A DNA stretch of 46,833 bases from Formivibrio sp. Its GTDB lineage: Bacteria > Pseudomonadota > Gammaproteobacteria > Burkholderiales > Chitinibacteraceae. The notes under the pieces are model-generated. The model worked only from the letters and a program-made list of their open reading frames with translations. It did not search any database and was not told the origin of the DNA. The translations under genes and the position numbers were made by a program. The DNA lies in contig JARLJJ010000357.1 in NCBI GenBank assembly GCA_031291275.1, positions 1 to 46,833 on the forward strand, given 5' to 3'. How positions within the stretch are numbered: the stretch's first letter is position 1; every line of letters starts with the position of its first letter. Shown here piece by piece: positions 1-11,656 of this stretch.

Positions 1-994
1 AACGCTTGCCAATAATATTGGGCAGACTCACGTAGGGCAGTAGATATTTGCGTTTAACCAATCGATACGTCAGCGGAGCTACGCGATAGGAAACAACAAC
101 AGGCCGATGAGCCAACATGCATTCAAGAGCAGCCGTACCCGAAGCCAGCAACACCACTTCTGAGGCCAGCATCGCCTCATGCGAATGGCCAAACATCAAA
201 CGCCATGGCATTTCCTGAGCTTCCTGTCGCCAGACTTCCTGCTCAAAACGCTGGCGTGTCTCGCGCGAAACAAACGGCACCAAAAAACAGGCATTCGGGT
301 AACGGGCAAACAGCCGTTTGCCCGTTTCAACAAATAGCGGCGCCAGGGCTTCTACCTCACGTTGGCGACTTCCAGGCAAAATCGCTATCACACGCTGACC
401 TTGAGGAATATCCAGCATGGTGCGGACGGCATCCTGATCAACAGCCAGGGGTATCTGGTCAGCTAGAGGGTGTCCGACATACGTTGCTGGAATTCCTGCC
501 TTGCGATAAATTGCTTCCTCGAATGGCAGCAGCAACAGCATGTGATTGACTGCAGCGCGGATCGTTTTTATCCGTTCCGGCCGCCAGGCCCAGATCGAGG
601 GGCTGACATAATGTACCGTTGTGATCCCGGCACGCTTGAGACGACGTTCGACCCCCAGATTGAAATCAGGGGCATCAATACCAATGAAAATATCCGGTTT
701 TTCAGCAAGACATGCTTTGATCAGCCGGCGACGCAAGGAAAGGATCGCCGGCAAATGTTTGATCACCTCGACAATACCGCCAACTGACAAGGTTTCCATC
801 GAATCTATCGTTACGGCCCCTGCCGATTGCATGCGCGGACCAGCAATACCGGCAAAGCGCGCCCCAGGGAAATGTTTACGTAAAGCATCGATCAGCGCAG
901 CGCCTAACAAATCACCAGAGGCTTCTCCTGCGACGATAGCAATCTTGGGGCCACTCCCCTGCGGAAACAACGTTGCCACCTTGCCACCTGTCAA
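1..994 (-). CDS. lpxB: Lipid-A-disaccharide synthase, partial (C-terminus beyond the window)
   Basis: LpxB condenses UDP-2,3-diacylglucosamine with lipid X to make the lipid A disaccharide at the inner membrane. The N-terminus shows the family signature KIAIVAGEASGDLLGA, and the frame stays open to base 1, where it reads PYVSLPNIIGK, typical of the last third of LpxB. About 331 codons are present, so roughly 50 residues are missing. The start is uncertain: a TTG at 994 overlaps the lpxA stop (TTGA), while a GTG at 979 sits just behind an AGGTGG ribosome site and may be the true start. It is translationally coupled to lpxA, the usual order in lipid A clusters. Confidence 0.93.
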   Translation of the reverse strand, partial: MTGGKVATLFPQGSGPKIAIVAGEASGDLLGAALIDALRKHFPGARFAGIAGPRMQSAGAVTIDSMETLSVGGIVEVIKHLPAILSLRRRLIKACLAEKPDIFIGIDAPDFNLGVERRLKRAGITTVHYVSPSIWAWRPERIKTIRAAVNHMLLLLPFEEAIYRKAGIPATYVGHPLADQIPLAVDQDAVRTMLDIPQGQRVIAILPGSRQREVEALAPLFVETGKRLFARYPNACFLVPFVSRETRQRFEQEVWRQEAQEMPWRLMFGHSHEAMLASEVVLLASGTAALECMLAHRPVVVSYRVAPLTYRLVKRKYLLPYVSLPNIIGKR

Positions 995-1767
995 CGAATG
1001 ATGCCGCGCGAAGAATGCGCAAAGAAATCGACGAATAACGTAAGCGCAGATTCTTGTTGAGCCATTTCAGCGATACGTGTACACGCTTCGTCGTAGGTCA
1101 GACCTTCCTTGTACAACAATTTGTAAACTTGCTTGACTGCCGCAATCTGTTCCGCATTAAAACCACGTCGTTTCATGCCTTCGGTATTCAAACCACGCGG
1201 CACGGCACGATTGCCTTCACACATCACGAATGGTGGCACGTCCTGATTAATCATCGCCCCGCCACCACCCATAGCATGCGCGCCGATCACGCAAAATTGA
1301 TGCACGGCGGAAAGCCCACCCAGAATAACGTAATCGCCAATTTCAACGTGTCCAGCGAGCGTGGCACCATTGGCGAGAATGATATGGCTTCCAACCATGC
1401 AATCATGCGCAATATGCGCATAGGCCATCACCCAGTTATCGTCGCCAATACGGGTAATGCCTTGATCCTGAGCTGTCCCGGTGGCAATCGTCACATTCTG
1501 GAAGATTGTATTGCCATTGCCGATCACAAGTTCCGTCGGCTCGCCGCGATATTTCTTGTCTTGCGGCGCACAACCAATAGCGCCACCAGCATGAAAGCGG
1601 TTGCACTCGCCAATACGCGTCACACCCTCAATAACTACATGTGGACCAACGACCGTACCGGCTCCGATCGTAACCGTATCACCGATAATCGAATAAGGAC
1701 CAATTTCAACGTCATCAGAAAGTTGCGCGCCGGAGGCAACCAGCGCAGTGGGATGAATTCGGGCCAT
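991..1767 (-). CDS. lpxA: UDP-N-acetylglucosamine acyltransferase
   Basis: LpxA performs the first step of lipid A synthesis, moving a 3-hydroxyacyl chain from acyl-ACP to UDP-GlcNAc in the cytoplasm. The 258-residue protein has hexapeptide repeats of the left-handed beta-helix type from the start (ALVASGAQLSDDVEIG) to about residue 190, the catalytic histidine region AYAHIAHDCMVG, and the helical C-terminal tail of the family. Length matches the usual ~260 residues. It lies 15 bases after fabZ and shares bases with the lpxB start, so the three are almost certainly one transcript. Confidence 0.97.
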   Translation of the reverse strand: MARIHPTALVASGAQLSDDVEIGPYSIIGDTVTIGAGTVVGPHVVIEGVTRIGECNRFHAGGAIGCAPQDKKYRGEPTELVIGNGNTIFQNVTIATGTAQDQGITRIGDDNWVMAYAHIAHDCMVGSHIILANGATLAGHVEIGDYVILGGLSAVHQFCVIGAHAMGGGGAMINQDVPPFVMCEGNRAVPRGLNTEGMKRRGFNAEQIAAVKQVYKLLYKEGLTYDEACTRIAEMAQQESALTLFVDFFAHSSRGIIR

Positions 1768-1782
1768 ATTAGTAATTTCGTC

Positions 1783-2226
1783 TCAAATTTCGCGCGTTGC
1801 ACACATCAGATCGGCCTCTGCAGCCACTTCGTCGCCCACCATTGCCTTAGCTGCATACTTCCAAATACCACGCTTGTTTGCAGTGATTTCGGCATGCAGC
1901 GTGAGGACATCCCCCGGCACAACTTGCCGACGGAAACGGGCATTGTCGATACCCGCATAGAACAACATCGTACTCTCTGACGGTGGGGCTCCAACGCTCT
2001 TGAAGGTCAGCAAACCCGCCGCTTGCGCCAAGGCCTCCAAGATAAGTACGCCAGGCATTACCGGATACTTGGGAAAATGTCCCTGAAAAAATGGCTCATT
2101 GATTGTCACATTCTTGAATCCAACAATACGTTTGCCCGGCTCCATATCCGTTACCCCATCGATCAGCAGGAACGGATAACGGTGCGGCAAATATTCCATG
2201 ATGGCTTGAATATCCATCCTATTCAT
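1783..2226 (-). CDS. fabZ: 3-hydroxyacyl-ACP dehydratase FabZ
   Basis: FabZ dehydrates 3-hydroxyacyl-ACP in fatty acid elongation and competes with LpxA/LpxD for the same hydroxyacyl-ACP pool, which explains its place among lpx genes. The 147-residue hotdog-fold protein shows [13 protein letters not shown] near the N-terminus and the active-site segment [20 protein letters not shown], which carries the catalytic His and Glu. The start is preceded by an AGGGAGTAAGG ribosome site and overlaps the lpxD stop by four bases (ATGA). Confidence 0.97.
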   Translation of the reverse strand: MNRMDIQAIMEYLPHRYPFLLIDGVTDMEPGKRIVGFKNVTINEPFFQGHFPKYPVMPGVLILEALAQAAGLLTFKSVGAPPSESTMLFYAGIDNARFRRQVVPGDVLTLHAEITANKRGIWKYAAKAMVGDEVAAEADLMCATREI

Positions 2227-3281
2227 ACCTTACTCCCTGTTTCATTTTCGGCTGTACCGATTTTCTTTTCAAGTTCCCGGATCCGCTTCACAAGTTGATC
2301 GAGGTGACTATAGTGAACAGCATTCCTGCGCCAAACGGCTTGCGGCATAATCGGGGTAACGCTACCGCCGTAAACACCTGATTCTTCAATACTGGATGGC
2401 ACATTACTGCCTCCTAGAATCACGACACGATCAGCGATCTTTAAGTGACCACTCATCCCCACGCCCCCGCCAATCAAACAACCCGCTCCAATTTTGGTCG
2501 ATCCTGCAATACCGGAACAAGCAGCAATGGCTGTAAATCGCCCGATTTCGACGTTATGTCCAATTTGGATCATATTATCAAGGCGAGCTCCCGAAGCGAT
2601 CACCGTATCACCCAAAGCGCCACGATCAATGGTTGTATTAGCCCCAATTTCCACATCGTCACCAATAATGGCACGACCAATTTGCGGAATTTTTTCCCAA
2701 TGATCCCGAGCCCAAGCATTGCCAAAACCGTCTGAACCGATCACGGCACCGGCATGCACAATCACCCTGCTGCCAATTACACAATCCGAGTAAATTGTAA
2801 CTCGTGGGTAAAACAAACAATCGGCACCAATTTCAACACCGGCACCGATAACACAGGCTGCTTTGAGAATGGTCCGTGCACCGATCTTAACCCCCGCCTC
2901 TATCACAACATTGGGTCCAATCTCTGCAGACGGATCAATGTGTGCGTCAGCAGCAACTACGGCTGAGGGATGGACACCTGGTACCGCAAGTGGCAAGGGG
3001 TGAAATAATTGTCCAACTTTTGCAAAGTACAAATAAGGATCAGCTGTGACAATACAGGGAATGTCCAGATCATTCGCATCCCCAGCAGTTACAATCACAG
3101 CTGCTGCCTTGGTATGCGCAAGTTGAACCTTTAGTTTGGGATTCGAAAGGAAGCTAATGGATTCAGCATCTGATTCATCCAAAGGCGCAAGTCGTGAAAT
3201 CAGGACATCGCTACCACGCAGTTCTCCGCCCAACTTTTGTACAACCTCAGATAGCCGGACAGGCGTATTCTTGTGCTGCAT
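2223..3281 (-). CDS. lpxD: UDP-3-O-(3-hydroxyacyl)glucosamine N-acyltransferase
   Basis: LpxD adds the N-linked hydroxyacyl chain to UDP-3-O-acylglucosamine, the third step of lipid A assembly. The 352-residue protein has the N-terminal uridine-binding domain (about residues 1-100), then hexapeptide repeats, the catalytic-histidine segment [10 protein letters not shown] and a C-terminal helix ([16 protein letters not shown]). Length fits the family. It follows skp by nine bases, in the conserved bamA-skp-lpxD-fabZ-lpxA order, which links lipopolysaccharide synthesis to outer-membrane protein assembly. Confidence 0.97.
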   Translation of the reverse strand: MQHKNTPVRLSEVVQKLGGELRGSDVLISRLAPLDESDAESISFLSNPKLKVQLAHTKAAAVIVTAGDANDLDIPCIVTADPYLYFAKVGQLFHPLPLAVPGVHPSAVVAADAHIDPSAEIGPNVVIEAGVKIGARTILKAACVIGAGVEIGADCLFYPRVTIYSDCVIGSRVIVHAGAVIGSDGFGNAWARDHWEKIPQIGRAIIGDDVEIGANTTIDRGALGDTVIASGARLDNMIQIGHNVEIGRFTAIAACSGIAGSTKIGAGCLIGGGVGMSGHLKIADRVVILGGSNVPSSIEESGVYGGSVTPIMPQAVWRRNAVHYSHLDQLVKRIRELEKKIGTAENETGSKV

Positions 3282-3290
3282 CAGCTATCC

Positions 3291-3809
3291 TTACTTGTCG
3301 CCCAGAAGCTTAATCACCTTATCAGTGATATCTATGCGAGAACTACGGTACAAAATCTCGCCTTCCTGAAAAACCAAGTCGAATTTTTCCGACTCGGCAA
3401 TTTGCTTAATAGCTTGGCGCGCACGCTCTTGAATCGCCGCAATTTCTTCGTTCATTCGTGTATTGCGGTCCTCATTAAATTCTCGCTGGAGGCGTTGAAA
3501 ATCCTGATTGAGCTTAACAAGCTCACGCTCTTTGGTTTTTCTGTCCGCTTCTTGCAGTGTATTTTTATCCAGTAATGCTTCAAGGGCTTTGCCTTGCGCG
3601 GTCATGCGCTGCATATCATTGCGCCGACCTTCAAATTCTTTCTCAAGCTTCTTGGTGGCTCGAAGCGAAGGTCCTGATTCACGCATGATACGATCCACAT
3701 CCACAACGGCAATTTTGTAATCCGCCGCAATTGCCGTTCCTGAAATCAGGATAAACGTCATTAGCCCGCACAATATCCGCTTCACACTCTTTCTCCCACT
3801 TTGCTTCAA
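3291..3809 (-). CDS. skp: Periplasmic chaperone Skp/OmpH
   Basis: Skp is a periplasmic trimeric chaperone that carries unfolded outer-membrane proteins to the BAM complex. The 172-residue product has a signal peptide ending near GTAIA|ADYKIAVVDV, then the short beta domain (KIAVVDVDRIM) and long charged helices (residues ~60-140) that form the tentacles. It ends in the family's C-terminal pattern with an ITDKVIKLL helix. The start overlaps the bamA stop by four bases, so the chaperone is translationally coupled to its downstream partner BamA. Confidence 0.94.
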   Translation of the reverse strand: MKQSGRKSVKRILCGLMTFILISGTAIAADYKIAVVDVDRIMRESGPSLRATKKLEKEFEGRRNDMQRMTAQGKALEALLDKNTLQEADRKTKERELVKLNQDFQRLQREFNEDRNTRMNEEIAAIQERARQAIKQIAESEKFDLVFQEGEILYRSSRIDITDKVIKLLGDK

Positions 3810-6091
3810 AATACCTGCCCCAACTGGAATTGAAATTTTTCGACCTTATCACTCGATTTTTTCTTAAGTGGTGATGCCACACTCAATTTGATCGGGCCGA
3901 TTGGGGATATCCAAGTGAAAGCCACACCAGCGGAATGACGCAAATCACCCAGACTCAATTTTTCGCTTTCAGCCCATGCAGCACCACTATCCACAAAGGC
4001 ACTCAACCTCATTGACTTGTCGTCTTTCATCCCTGGCATAGGAACCAAGAATTCAAAATTATTAACAAATCGCCGAGTACCCCCCATGGCATTACTGTAC
4101 TCATCCATCTGGCTCAAACTTCCCGATTTAAAACCACGTACAGAACCAATACCCCCAACAAAATAGTTTTTATAAAAAGGTAACTCGCTGCCACCGTAGG
4201 CCTTTCCATAGCCAGCCTCGATATTCCACATTGTGGTTAAATTATCGATAGGCGAGTAGAAAAACTGGTTTTCAGTTCCCACTTTGACATATTTTGTGGT
4301 AGATCCAGGCGTCTCTATCTCCGTACTGATTTTGTGATATGCACCCATAGTCGGATAAGATGCCGAATCACGAGTATCACGAGCCCAGTTCGCCCCTAGG
4401 GTAAATATCTTGTTATCAGCCCCCATTCGCGAAACATAGTCGCGGACATATTGTGGCGAATTTGTATCGGTATAGATATTCAACTTTTCTGCGTTGAGTG
4501 TCAGGTTAACTCGATTCTCTTCTGAAATAGGCAGACCAAAAGACACCCCACCACCTTTCGAGTTAGTGTGGTAACTACCTAAATCGATGCTGCTTGGATT
4601 ATATTTACGGGTGTAAAGGTTCCAGCCAAATGAAATTCCATCCGGTGTGGCATATGGATTAGTTACACCTAATGAGTACGTCGTATTACTGCTACTAGTA
4701 TTGGCCTCTAAAGCGACGGTTTTTCCACTACCCAAAAAGTTCGCTTGAGAAAGTGAAGCAATTAAAATAACCCCTTCACTCTGCCCATAACCTGCACCAA
4801 TATTAAAGCTGCCGGTTTTCTTTTCAGTAACCGCCACATTAACATCAACCTGATCAACAGCATCAGGAACAACTGGTGTCTCAATATTTACGTCTTTGAA
4901 ATAGTCGAGCTGTTCAAGCCGCTGTTTGGACCGCTTTATTTTGGCACCATCATATGGCGCTGCTTCCATCTGACGCATTTCGCGACGAATTACTTCATCA
5001 CGCGTTATGGCATTACCACTGATATTTATGCGGCGAACATAGGTTTTTCTACCTGGATCTACATAAAAAGTAAACGCTGCTACATGCTTTTGATGATCTA
5101 TTTCTGGCACAGGATTTACGTTTGCAAACGCATAGCCTTCTTTACCCAGCCGCTCAGCAATATTTGAACTCGAACGCGTAACCTTTTCACGAGAAAAGAC
5201 CTCGCCCGATTTGAATTCAACTAACTTGCGCAACTCATCCTCTGGAACAGCCATTTCACCCGCAAACTTCACATCACCGATAGTGTATTTTTCGCCTTCG
5301 GTGATATTAACATTCAGATAAATCTCTTCTTTGTTTTCTGATATTTCAACCTGAGTAGAGTCCACATTGAAATCAAGATAACCACGATCCTGGTAATATG
5401 ATTTCAGTTTTTCAAGGTCCGCCGTGAGTTTGGGTTTCGAGTACTGGTCTGTTTTTGTATACCACGTCATCCAGCCAGAGGTCGTCAATGAAAATAGGTC
5501 TAAAAGCTTGCTTTCATTGAATACTTTATTGCCAACGATATTGATTCGTTTGATTCGGGCAACTTCACCTTCAGAAATATCAAATTGAACGCCCATACGG
5601 TTACGTTCCAATTTGGTCAGCGTAGTTTTGACATCAACCGAATAACGTCCGCGCGTAAAGTATTGTTGCTTCAGCTCATTCACTGCAGCATCCAACACAT
5701 CCTGTTGAAAGATACGCCCTTCAGCAAAATTCTGACTTTTCAAGGCAGTACGAATCTGGTCTTTTTCCAGAAGCTTGGCGCCATTGATATTGATCTGGGC
5801 AATAGTCGGGCGTTCTTCTACCGTCACAACCAACACATCGCCTTCAGTTTCTACGCGAACGTCATCAAAGAAACCGGTGGCAAATAGTGCTTTGATCGCA
5901 TCGCGGGCAACGCCATCGTCAAAACGCCCCCCCACTTTGATCGGAAGATAATTAAATACAGTGCCTGGATCTGTTCGCTGCAATCCTTCCACGCGAATAT
6001 CGCGAATGGTTACGGGATCAATGGCAAAGGCAGAAAATGGCAAAGAACCAAGAGCAGCAAGAAGCAGCAGGGATATCGGCTTGAGTTTCAT
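3806..6091 (-). CDS. bamA: Outer membrane protein assembly factor BamA
   Basis: BamA is the core of the machine that inserts beta-barrel proteins into the outer membrane. The 761-residue precursor has a signal peptide (cleavage near SAFA|IDPVTIRDI), five POTRA domains to about residue 420 (the first begins IRDIRVEGLQRTDPG), and a C-terminal 16-strand barrel with the conserved GGIGSVRGF loop segment. The last residue is phenylalanine (QLGQVF), the usual outer-membrane sorting signal. It follows rseP by 33 bases; rseP-bamA-skp is a common proteobacterial arrangement. Confidence 0.98.
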   Translation of the reverse strand: MKLKPISLLLLAALGSLPFSAFAIDPVTIRDIRVEGLQRTDPGTVFNYLPIKVGGRFDDGVARDAIKALFATGFFDDVRVETEGDVLVVTVEERPTIAQININGAKLLEKDQIRTALKSQNFAEGRIFQQDVLDAAVNELKQQYFTRGRYSVDVKTTLTKLERNRMGVQFDISEGEVARIKRINIVGNKVFNESKLLDLFSLTTSGWMTWYTKTDQYSKPKLTADLEKLKSYYQDRGYLDFNVDSTQVEISENKEEIYLNVNITEGEKYTIGDVKFAGEMAVPEDELRKLVEFKSGEVFSREKVTRSSSNIAERLGKEGYAFANVNPVPEIDHQKHVAAFTFYVDPGRKTYVRRINISGNAITRDEVIRREMRQMEAAPYDGAKIKRSKQRLEQLDYFKDVNIETPVVPDAVDQVDVNVAVTEKKTGSFNIGAGYGQSEGVILIASLSQANFLGSGKTVALEANTSSSNTTYSLGVTNPYATPDGISFGWNLYTRKYNPSSIDLGSYHTNSKGGGVSFGLPISEENRVNLTLNAEKLNIYTDTNSPQYVRDYVSRMGADNKIFTLGANWARDTRDSASYPTMGAYHKISTEIETPGSTTKYVKVGTENQFFYSPIDNLTTMWNIEAGYGKAYGGSELPFYKNYFVGGIGSVRGFKSGSLSQMDEYSNAMGGTRRFVNNFEFLVPMPGMKDDKSMRLSAFVDSGAAWAESEKLSLGDLRHSAGVAFTWISPIGPIKLSVASPLKKKSSDKVEKFQFQLGQVF

Positions 6092-6124
6092 TGTTCCGGA
6101 TCAGGTTGCGGCCAAGGTAAATCC

Positions 6125-7468
6125 TTAGCCGGGAATGAATCGGTGAATGTCGTTATAGAGCGCCAACAGCATCAGACCAACCAACAATGCGATACCTAAG
6201 CGCTGACCTACTATAAACCAACTTTCGGGCAACGGTCGGCCACGTACAAGTTCGGCACTATGATACAGCAAATGCCCACCATCCAGCACTGGAACCGGCA
6301 GCAAGTTAAGCACGCCAAGACTTAAACTTATCATGGCAAGGTATTGCAAATATGCCGTCAGTCCAAGACCAGCACTTTCTCCGGCCATACTGGCCATGCC
6401 GATCGGTCCACTAATTTGACGGGAGGAGAGTTTGCCAATCAACATCTGACCAATCAACCGAAATGTCAATGAGGAAAGATCCCATACCTTCTGCCCACCA
6501 CGCTGAAGCGCTGGAAATAAACTCATCTGTAACGTGAATTTTTGCAAGGTAAAACGCACTTCATCTACTTGAGGCATCACACCAAGTCGGCCAATTGGCC
6601 CTACTGAAGAAACATCAAGCGAAGGCGTAACAGAAATATCCAGCAAATCCGAACTACGGCGAACGCTTAAATGCATCGTGCGTCCTGGATTTTTCGCTAC
6701 GATGTCCTGAAGGCTTTCCCATTGAGCGATAGGATTATCATTAGCCGCAACAATACTATCCCCAGCTTGCAAACCAGCCTGCGCTGCGACGCTCCCAGAC
6801 TCAACCTGTGCAATGCGATTAAGCAGAGGAATGGGCGTTAAACCAAGTCGGGCAAGAATATTAGCATCAAAAAACTCCTCGCCTGTCTTGCGTAAATTTA
6901 GTTGAAGATCATGCTCAGCTCCATCAGGGCTGCGAACCATCATCTGCGTTTTAAATCCCATTTCGGTCAAGGCAGCCAGACGTAAATCATCCCAACTCAG
7001 AACATCACGGCCACCCAAACGGACTATTTCATCACCGATATGCAGCCCGGAAATAGCCATAGGACTGCCCACACGGATGCTTCCTGCAACGGGCTTAATC
7101 GAATCAACACCGATCAGCAGCGCTGCAGAAAAAAACAACCAAGCCAACACCAGATTTGCCAGCGGTCCGGCTACAACAATCGCCATTTTTCTAAGCGGAT
7201 GTTGTCTATTGAATGCTCGGGCGGATTCGATTGGCAGCAACGATTGATCTTCATCCTCGCCAAGCATTCGCACAAAACCCCCTAAGGGTATGGCTGCAAT
7301 CTGCCACTGCGTTTCGCCACATTGCCATTTAAGCAAGGGTTTACCAAAACCGATTGAAAAAGTCAGCACTTTGACGCCAAGCGTCTTGGCTATTCGGTAA
7401 TGACCATACTCATGAACCGTCACAAGCAGGCCAATGGCAAACAGGAAAGAAACAAGCGTTAGCAACAT
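6125..7468 (-). CDS. rseP: Site-2 zinc metalloprotease RseP
   Basis: RseP is an inner-membrane site-2 protease; in enterobacteria it cuts the anti-sigma factor RseA and cleans up signal peptides. The 447-residue protein shows the zinc motif HExxH as TVHEYGHY in the first membrane segment, two PDZ-like domains in the middle (residues ~115-310; for example [19 protein letters not shown]), and the second metal-site motif [11 protein letters not shown] near the C-terminus. It overlaps the dxr end by ten bases. Its substrate in this organism cannot be read from the window. Confidence 0.96.
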   Translation of the reverse strand: MLLTLVSFLFAIGLLVTVHEYGHYRIAKTLGVKVLTFSIGFGKPLLKWQCGETQWQIAAIPLGGFVRMLGEDEDQSLLPIESARAFNRQHPLRKMAIVVAGPLANLVLAWLFFSAALLIGVDSIKPVAGSIRVGSPMAISGLHIGDEIVRLGGRDVLSWDDLRLAALTEMGFKTQMMVRSPDGAEHDLQLNLRKTGEEFFDANILARLGLTPIPLLNRIAQVESGSVAAQAGLQAGDSIVAANDNPIAQWESLQDIVAKNPGRTMHLSVRRSSDLLDISVTPSLDVSSVGPIGRLGVMPQVDEVRFTLQKFTLQMSLFPALQRGGQKVWDLSSLTFRLIGQMLIGKLSSRQISGPIGMASMAGESAGLGLTAYLQYLAMISLSLGVLNLLPVPVLDGGHLLYHSAELVRGRPLPESWFIVGQRLGIALLVGLMLLALYNDIHRFIPG

Positions 7469-8646
7469 AGTGAATGCTGTCTAGCCAATTCGCGCGCCAA
7501 TTGATCGGCACGCATTAAATCATCAAGGCTACCGGCGGGCTGCCCTACCGACTGATCAAGCACGGACCCAATCAAACGGGGGATATCAGTAAATCCAATT
7601 CGTCGCTCAAGAAACGCGGCAACAGCCACTTCATTAGCCGCATTCAACATGGCTGGCGCTGCAGCACCAGCGCGCAATGCTTCGTAGGCAAGTCGCAAGC
7701 AGGGAAAACGTTCCAAATCTGGTTGTTCGAAATCAAGCCGCCCCACCGCGAACAAGTCTAGTGGTGCAACCCCGGACGTAATTCGCTCAGGATAAGCCAA
7801 CGCATACGCAATTGGAGTACGCATATCAGGGGCACTCAGCTGGGCAACAACCGAGCCATCAATGTACTCAACCGCCGAATGAATCACGCTTTGCGGATGC
7901 ACCACCACCTGAATAGTCTCAGCCGGCGCATTGAACAACCAATGAGCCTCTATCACTTCCAAACCTTTATTCATGAGACTGGCCGAATCTACGGATATCT
8001 TGCGCCCCATCGACCAATTCGGATGGCAAACTGCTTGCTCTGGCGTGACCTTTTCCAACTCATCCGCAGAAAACCCTCGAAATGGCCCACCTGAAGCGGT
8101 CAACAATATACGTTTGACGCCAGCAGCTTTCAAATCACCATGATATGGATGCGGAAGACTCTGAAAAATTGCATTGTGCTCGCTATCGATCGGCAATAAA
8201 GTCGCGTCGTTTTGCTCGACAGCCTGCATGAAAATATGTCCAGCGAGGACAAGCGTTTCCTTGTTTGCCAATAGTACTTTTTTGCCTGCCCTTGCAGCAG
8301 CCAGGGTTGGTGGCATGCCAGCCGCACCAACAATGGCCGCCATCACTGCATCGACTTCCGGCATCGTCGCAACGCGCACCAAGGCATCGGCACCGTAAAG
8401 AACTTCGGTATCAGACCCAGCAACGGCCAGCAAGCCACGCAGACGTTCCGCGGAAGATTCTTCCAATGTCACAGCATAACGTGGTCGATGAAAGACACAA
8501 GCAGCAGCCAATTTTTCGACTTGCTCGGCGCCAGTCAGCGCCCATACCTCATACCGATCTGGGTGGCGCGTCACCACATCCAGAGTACTCGCGCCAATAC
8601 TTCCAGTCGCGCCAAGGATGGTCAAACGGATTTTTTGAGTCGACAT
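7459..8646 (-). CDS. dxr: 1-deoxy-D-xylulose 5-phosphate reductoisomerase
   Basis: Dxr converts DXP to 2-C-methyl-erythritol 4-phosphate with NADPH, the committed step of the MEP isoprenoid pathway. The isoprenoids made feed undecaprenyl-PP synthase, encoded two genes upstream. The 395-residue protein has the NADPH-binding start [18 protein letters not shown], the LLANKETLV segment and the metal-binding [12 protein letters not shown] motif. Length is standard. An AAGAG ribosome site precedes the ATG, and the gene follows cdsA by 12 bases. Confidence 0.97.
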   Translation of the reverse strand: MSTQKIRLTILGATGSIGASTLDVVTRHPDRYEVWALTGAEQVEKLAAACVFHRPRYAVTLEESSAERLRGLLAVAGSDTEVLYGADALVRVATMPEVDAVMAAIVGAAGMPPTLAAARAGKKVLLANKETLVLAGHIFMQAVEQNDATLLPIDSEHNAIFQSLPHPYHGDLKAAGVKRILLTASGGPFRGFSADELEKVTPEQAVCHPNWSMGRKISVDSASLMNKGLEVIEAHWLFNAPAETIQVVVHPQSVIHSAVEYIDGSVVAQLSAPDMRTPIAYALAYPERITSGVAPLDLFAVGRLDFEQPDLERFPCLRLAYEALRAGAAAPAMLNAANEVAVAAFLERRIGFTDIPRLIGSVLDQSVGQPAGSLDDLMRADQLARELARQHSLCC

Positions 8647-8658
8647 GATAACTCTTGA

Positions 8659-9507
8659 TTAATGGGCGACTGATACAGAAAAAAACAGAAGATAGGTTAA
8701 GTAAATCGCTGCGGCAACCGGCAACAAGGCCAAAAGGCTATCGATGCGATCCAATATGCCACCATGACCAGGCAGTAAATGACTACTATCCTTCATGCCT
8801 GCTTGGCGTTTGAACAATGATTCAAGAAGATCTCCCACAACACATACTGCAGTAAGCAGCACACCACAGGCAATCCACACTACATGTTGCAACAGCATCG
8901 ATGCGGCTACTCCTGAATCAGAAAACGATATCAAAGATTTGGGTAGCAGCCAGAGATACATTGCCACGCCGAGCACTGCCCCTCCCACACCTTCCCACGT
9001 CTTCCCCGGACTAATAGACGGTGCCAGCTTGTGTCGACCCAAAGCTTTTCCAGTGAAATAGGCGGTTGAATCAGCCACCCAAGCAATCATTAAAACCGCC
9101 AACAATAACCACGCATTTCTGCGCAGTAGCAACAGAGCCAATCCTGCAGGTAAAAGCAATGCCCAACCTAAAAGAAAATTTAGATCTCCAGCAGAACGCA
9201 GGCACCACTTGGTTGCCAGCCAGATTGGCGCAACCACCAACCAAAATAGGCATGCACCAACCAACACGCCCAACAAAACATTAAAAGGCAGATGAAGCCA
9301 AGAAAGCACCACGAATAGACCAGCAGTCATCCACGGATATCCTCGCGCCAACGTATTGGACAAACCGGCCAGAGCGCACCATTCCCAGGCCGCAGCCCCC
9401 ATCAATACGGCGCAAAATAATACCCAGCCCGATTCTGGCAACCAGAACATTGCCGACAGCAAGCAAATTGCCAGCACAAGCGCAGTTAAAACACGCGTCT
9501 TCAGCAT
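8659..9507 (-). CDS. cdsA: Phosphatidate cytidylyltransferase
   Basis: CdsA makes CDP-diacylglycerol from phosphatidate and CTP in the inner membrane, the branch point for all phospholipids. The 282-residue protein is strongly hydrophobic with several membrane segments and carries the C-terminal family signature around KDSSHLLPGHGGILDRIDSL. The start codon lies inside the end of uppS (seven-base overlap). Its neighbours uppS and dxr make this a lipid and isoprenoid segment of the operon. Confidence 0.96.
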   Translation of the reverse strand: MLKTRVLTALVLAICLLSAMFWLPESGWVLFCAVLMGAAAWEWCALAGLSNTLARGYPWMTAGLFVVLSWLHLPFNVLLGVLVGACLFWLVVAPIWLATKWCLRSAGDLNFLLGWALLLPAGLALLLLRRNAWLLLAVLMIAWVADSTAYFTGKALGRHKLAPSISPGKTWEGVGGAVLGVAMYLWLLPKSLISFSDSGVAASMLLQHVVWIACGVLLTAVCVVGDLLESLFKRQAGMKDSSHLLPGHGGILDRIDSLLALLPVAAAIYLTYLLFFSVSVAH

Positions 9508-10280
9508 GATGGCAAACTGCTTGTCAATTGTTCACTAATTTGTCCAAAACGCCTTTCTCGACTCAGGTACCAAGCAATTGCCTGATCCAACGCCTTACGA
9601 TCAAAATCAGGCCATGCCAAATCAGTAAAATAAAGCTCAGTGTAGGCAAGTTGCCACAATAAAAAATTACTGGTGCGTTGTTCGCCTCCAGTTCGAATGA
9701 ATAGATCAGGATCAGGCGCATAGGCCATTGCCAAGTATGGACTCAAATCGTTCTCGTCCAACCCTGTTAATTTTTCAGGATGGTCTGCGATCAGGCATTT
9801 TGTCGCATTGAGAATATCCCACCGCCCACCGTAATCGGCCGCGATGGTCAGCGTCAATCCAGTATTGGCAGCAGTGGCAGCCTCAGTAGATTCAATCATG
9901 TAAACCAGTTCCGACGAAAAACGGCTACGATCACCCACGATCCTAAGGCGGATATTATGTTTATTGAGCCGTTTCACTTCCACTGCCAACACTCGAAGGA
10001 AGAGGTTCATCAAAAAACCGACCTCCTCAGGTGGCCGGCGCCAGTTCTCGCTTGAAAAAGCAAAAACGGTGAGATAGGCCACCCCGAGATCAGCACAGGC
10101 AAGTGCTGTTTCACGCAAGGCTACGACACCTTTTTTGTGTCCATAGATACGCGGCATCATCCGGCGCTTAGCCCAGCGTCCATTACCATCCATGATCACG
10201 GCAATGTGACGGGGAACTTTGCCTTGCCCAGCAAGCTTGCCTTGCTGATTCGATATACTCATCCCAATCGACCCGGTCAC
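9501..10280 (-). CDS. uppS: Isoprenyl (undecaprenyl) diphosphate synthase
   Basis: UppS extends farnesyl-PP with cis isoprene units to make the C55 carrier for peptidoglycan and O-antigen. The protein shows the catalytic [16 protein letters not shown] motif and the C-terminal substrate segment [15 protein letters not shown]. The start is probably the GTG at 10280, which overlaps the frr stop (GTGA). An ATG at 10262 would give a product six residues shorter; neither has a clear ribosome site, which suggests coupling to frr translation. Confidence 0.95.
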   Translation of the reverse strand: MTGSIGMSISNQQGKLAGQGKVPRHIAVIMDGNGRWAKRRMMPRIYGHKKGVVALRETALACADLGVAYLTVFAFSSENWRRPPEEVGFLMNLFLRVLAVEVKRLNKHNIRLRIVGDRSRFSSELVYMIESTEAATAANTGLTLTIAADYGGRWDILNATKCLIADHPEKLTGLDENDLSPYLAMAYAPDPDLFIRTGGEQRTSNFLLWQLAYTELYFTDLAWPDFDRKALDQAIAWYLSRERRFGQISEQLTSSLPSC

Positions 10281-10834
10281 ATCGACATCAAATCTTTTTC
10301 TTTTTCGATCAATAATTTGTCAATTTCAGCAATGTACTTGTCAGTGAGTTTCTGCACTTCATCCTGACCACGGCGCTCATCATCCTCAGAAATATCTTTG
10401 TCCTTCAATAACACTTTCAAATCATTATTGGCATCTCGACGTACGTTGCGCACAGAAACACGCGCACCTTCCGCCTCGCTACGGACGACTTTGGTCAAAT
10501 CTTTGCGGCGCTCTTCGGTCAGAGCTGGCATGGGGACACGAATCGTGTCGCCATTGGTGGACGGATTCAAACCCAGATCCGAATCTCGAATAGCTTTCTC
10601 CACCTTGGAAACCATGTTTTTTTCCCAGGTTTGCACGCCAATCGTTCGTGCATCAACCAAGGTCACGTTAGCCACTTGTGTCAGCAAAGTCATGCTGCCG
10701 TAATATTCCACCGTGATATGGTCGAGCAAGCCGGTATGGGCCCGACCAGTACGCACCTTGGCCAGATCATGCTTCAGGGTTTCCACCGTTTTCTGCATTT
10801 TGCTTTCGGTGGTCTTCTTGATATCGGCGATCAT
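10277..10834 (-). CDS. frr: Ribosome recycling factor
   Basis: Frr, with EF-G, splits post-termination ribosomes. The chosen ATG gives 185 residues, the normal length, and starts [13 protein letters not shown] behind an AAGAGGA ribosome site; the longer open frame has no family similarity. The conserved [12 protein letters not shown] segment and the long three-helix bundle ending with [11 protein letters not shown] are visible. It is separated from pyrH by an intrinsic terminator, so its expression may depend on read-through or on a promoter in the gap. Confidence 0.97.
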   Translation of the reverse strand: MIADIKKTTESKMQKTVETLKHDLAKVRTGRAHTGLLDHITVEYYGSMTLLTQVANVTLVDARTIGVQTWEKNMVSKVEKAIRDSDLGLNPSTNGDTIRVPMPALTEERRKDLTKVVRSEAEGARVSVRNVRRDANNDLKVLLKDKDISEDDERRGQDEVQKLTDKYIAEIDKLLIEKEKDLMSM

Positions 10835-10855
10835 ATTCAGTCCTCTTAAAACCAA

Positions 10856-10888
10856 TAAAAACAGGCGGAAACCTCTTCCCGCCTGTTT
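10856..10888 (-). terminator. Intrinsic terminator between pyrH and frr
   Basis: On the minus strand a 10-base stem (AAACAGGCGG paired with CCGCCTGTTT) closes a loop of about ten bases and runs straight into a T-rich tail (TTTTTATT). It stands after the pyrH stop and just before frr, so it probably lowers transcription into the downstream half of the cluster. Confidence 0.75.
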
Positions 10889-10903
10889 GCAGAAAAGTTC
10901 AAT

Positions 10904-11623
<720 letters not shown>

Positions 11624-11656
11624 TTAAAAACTCCTCTCGATGATGGGGGTGGTTGC

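Noticed and set aside
1054-1980. 308-codon plus-strand frame across lpxA and fabZ
   Set aside because: It lies opposite two certain genes, has no domain pattern and no ribosome site; it is an antisense shadow.
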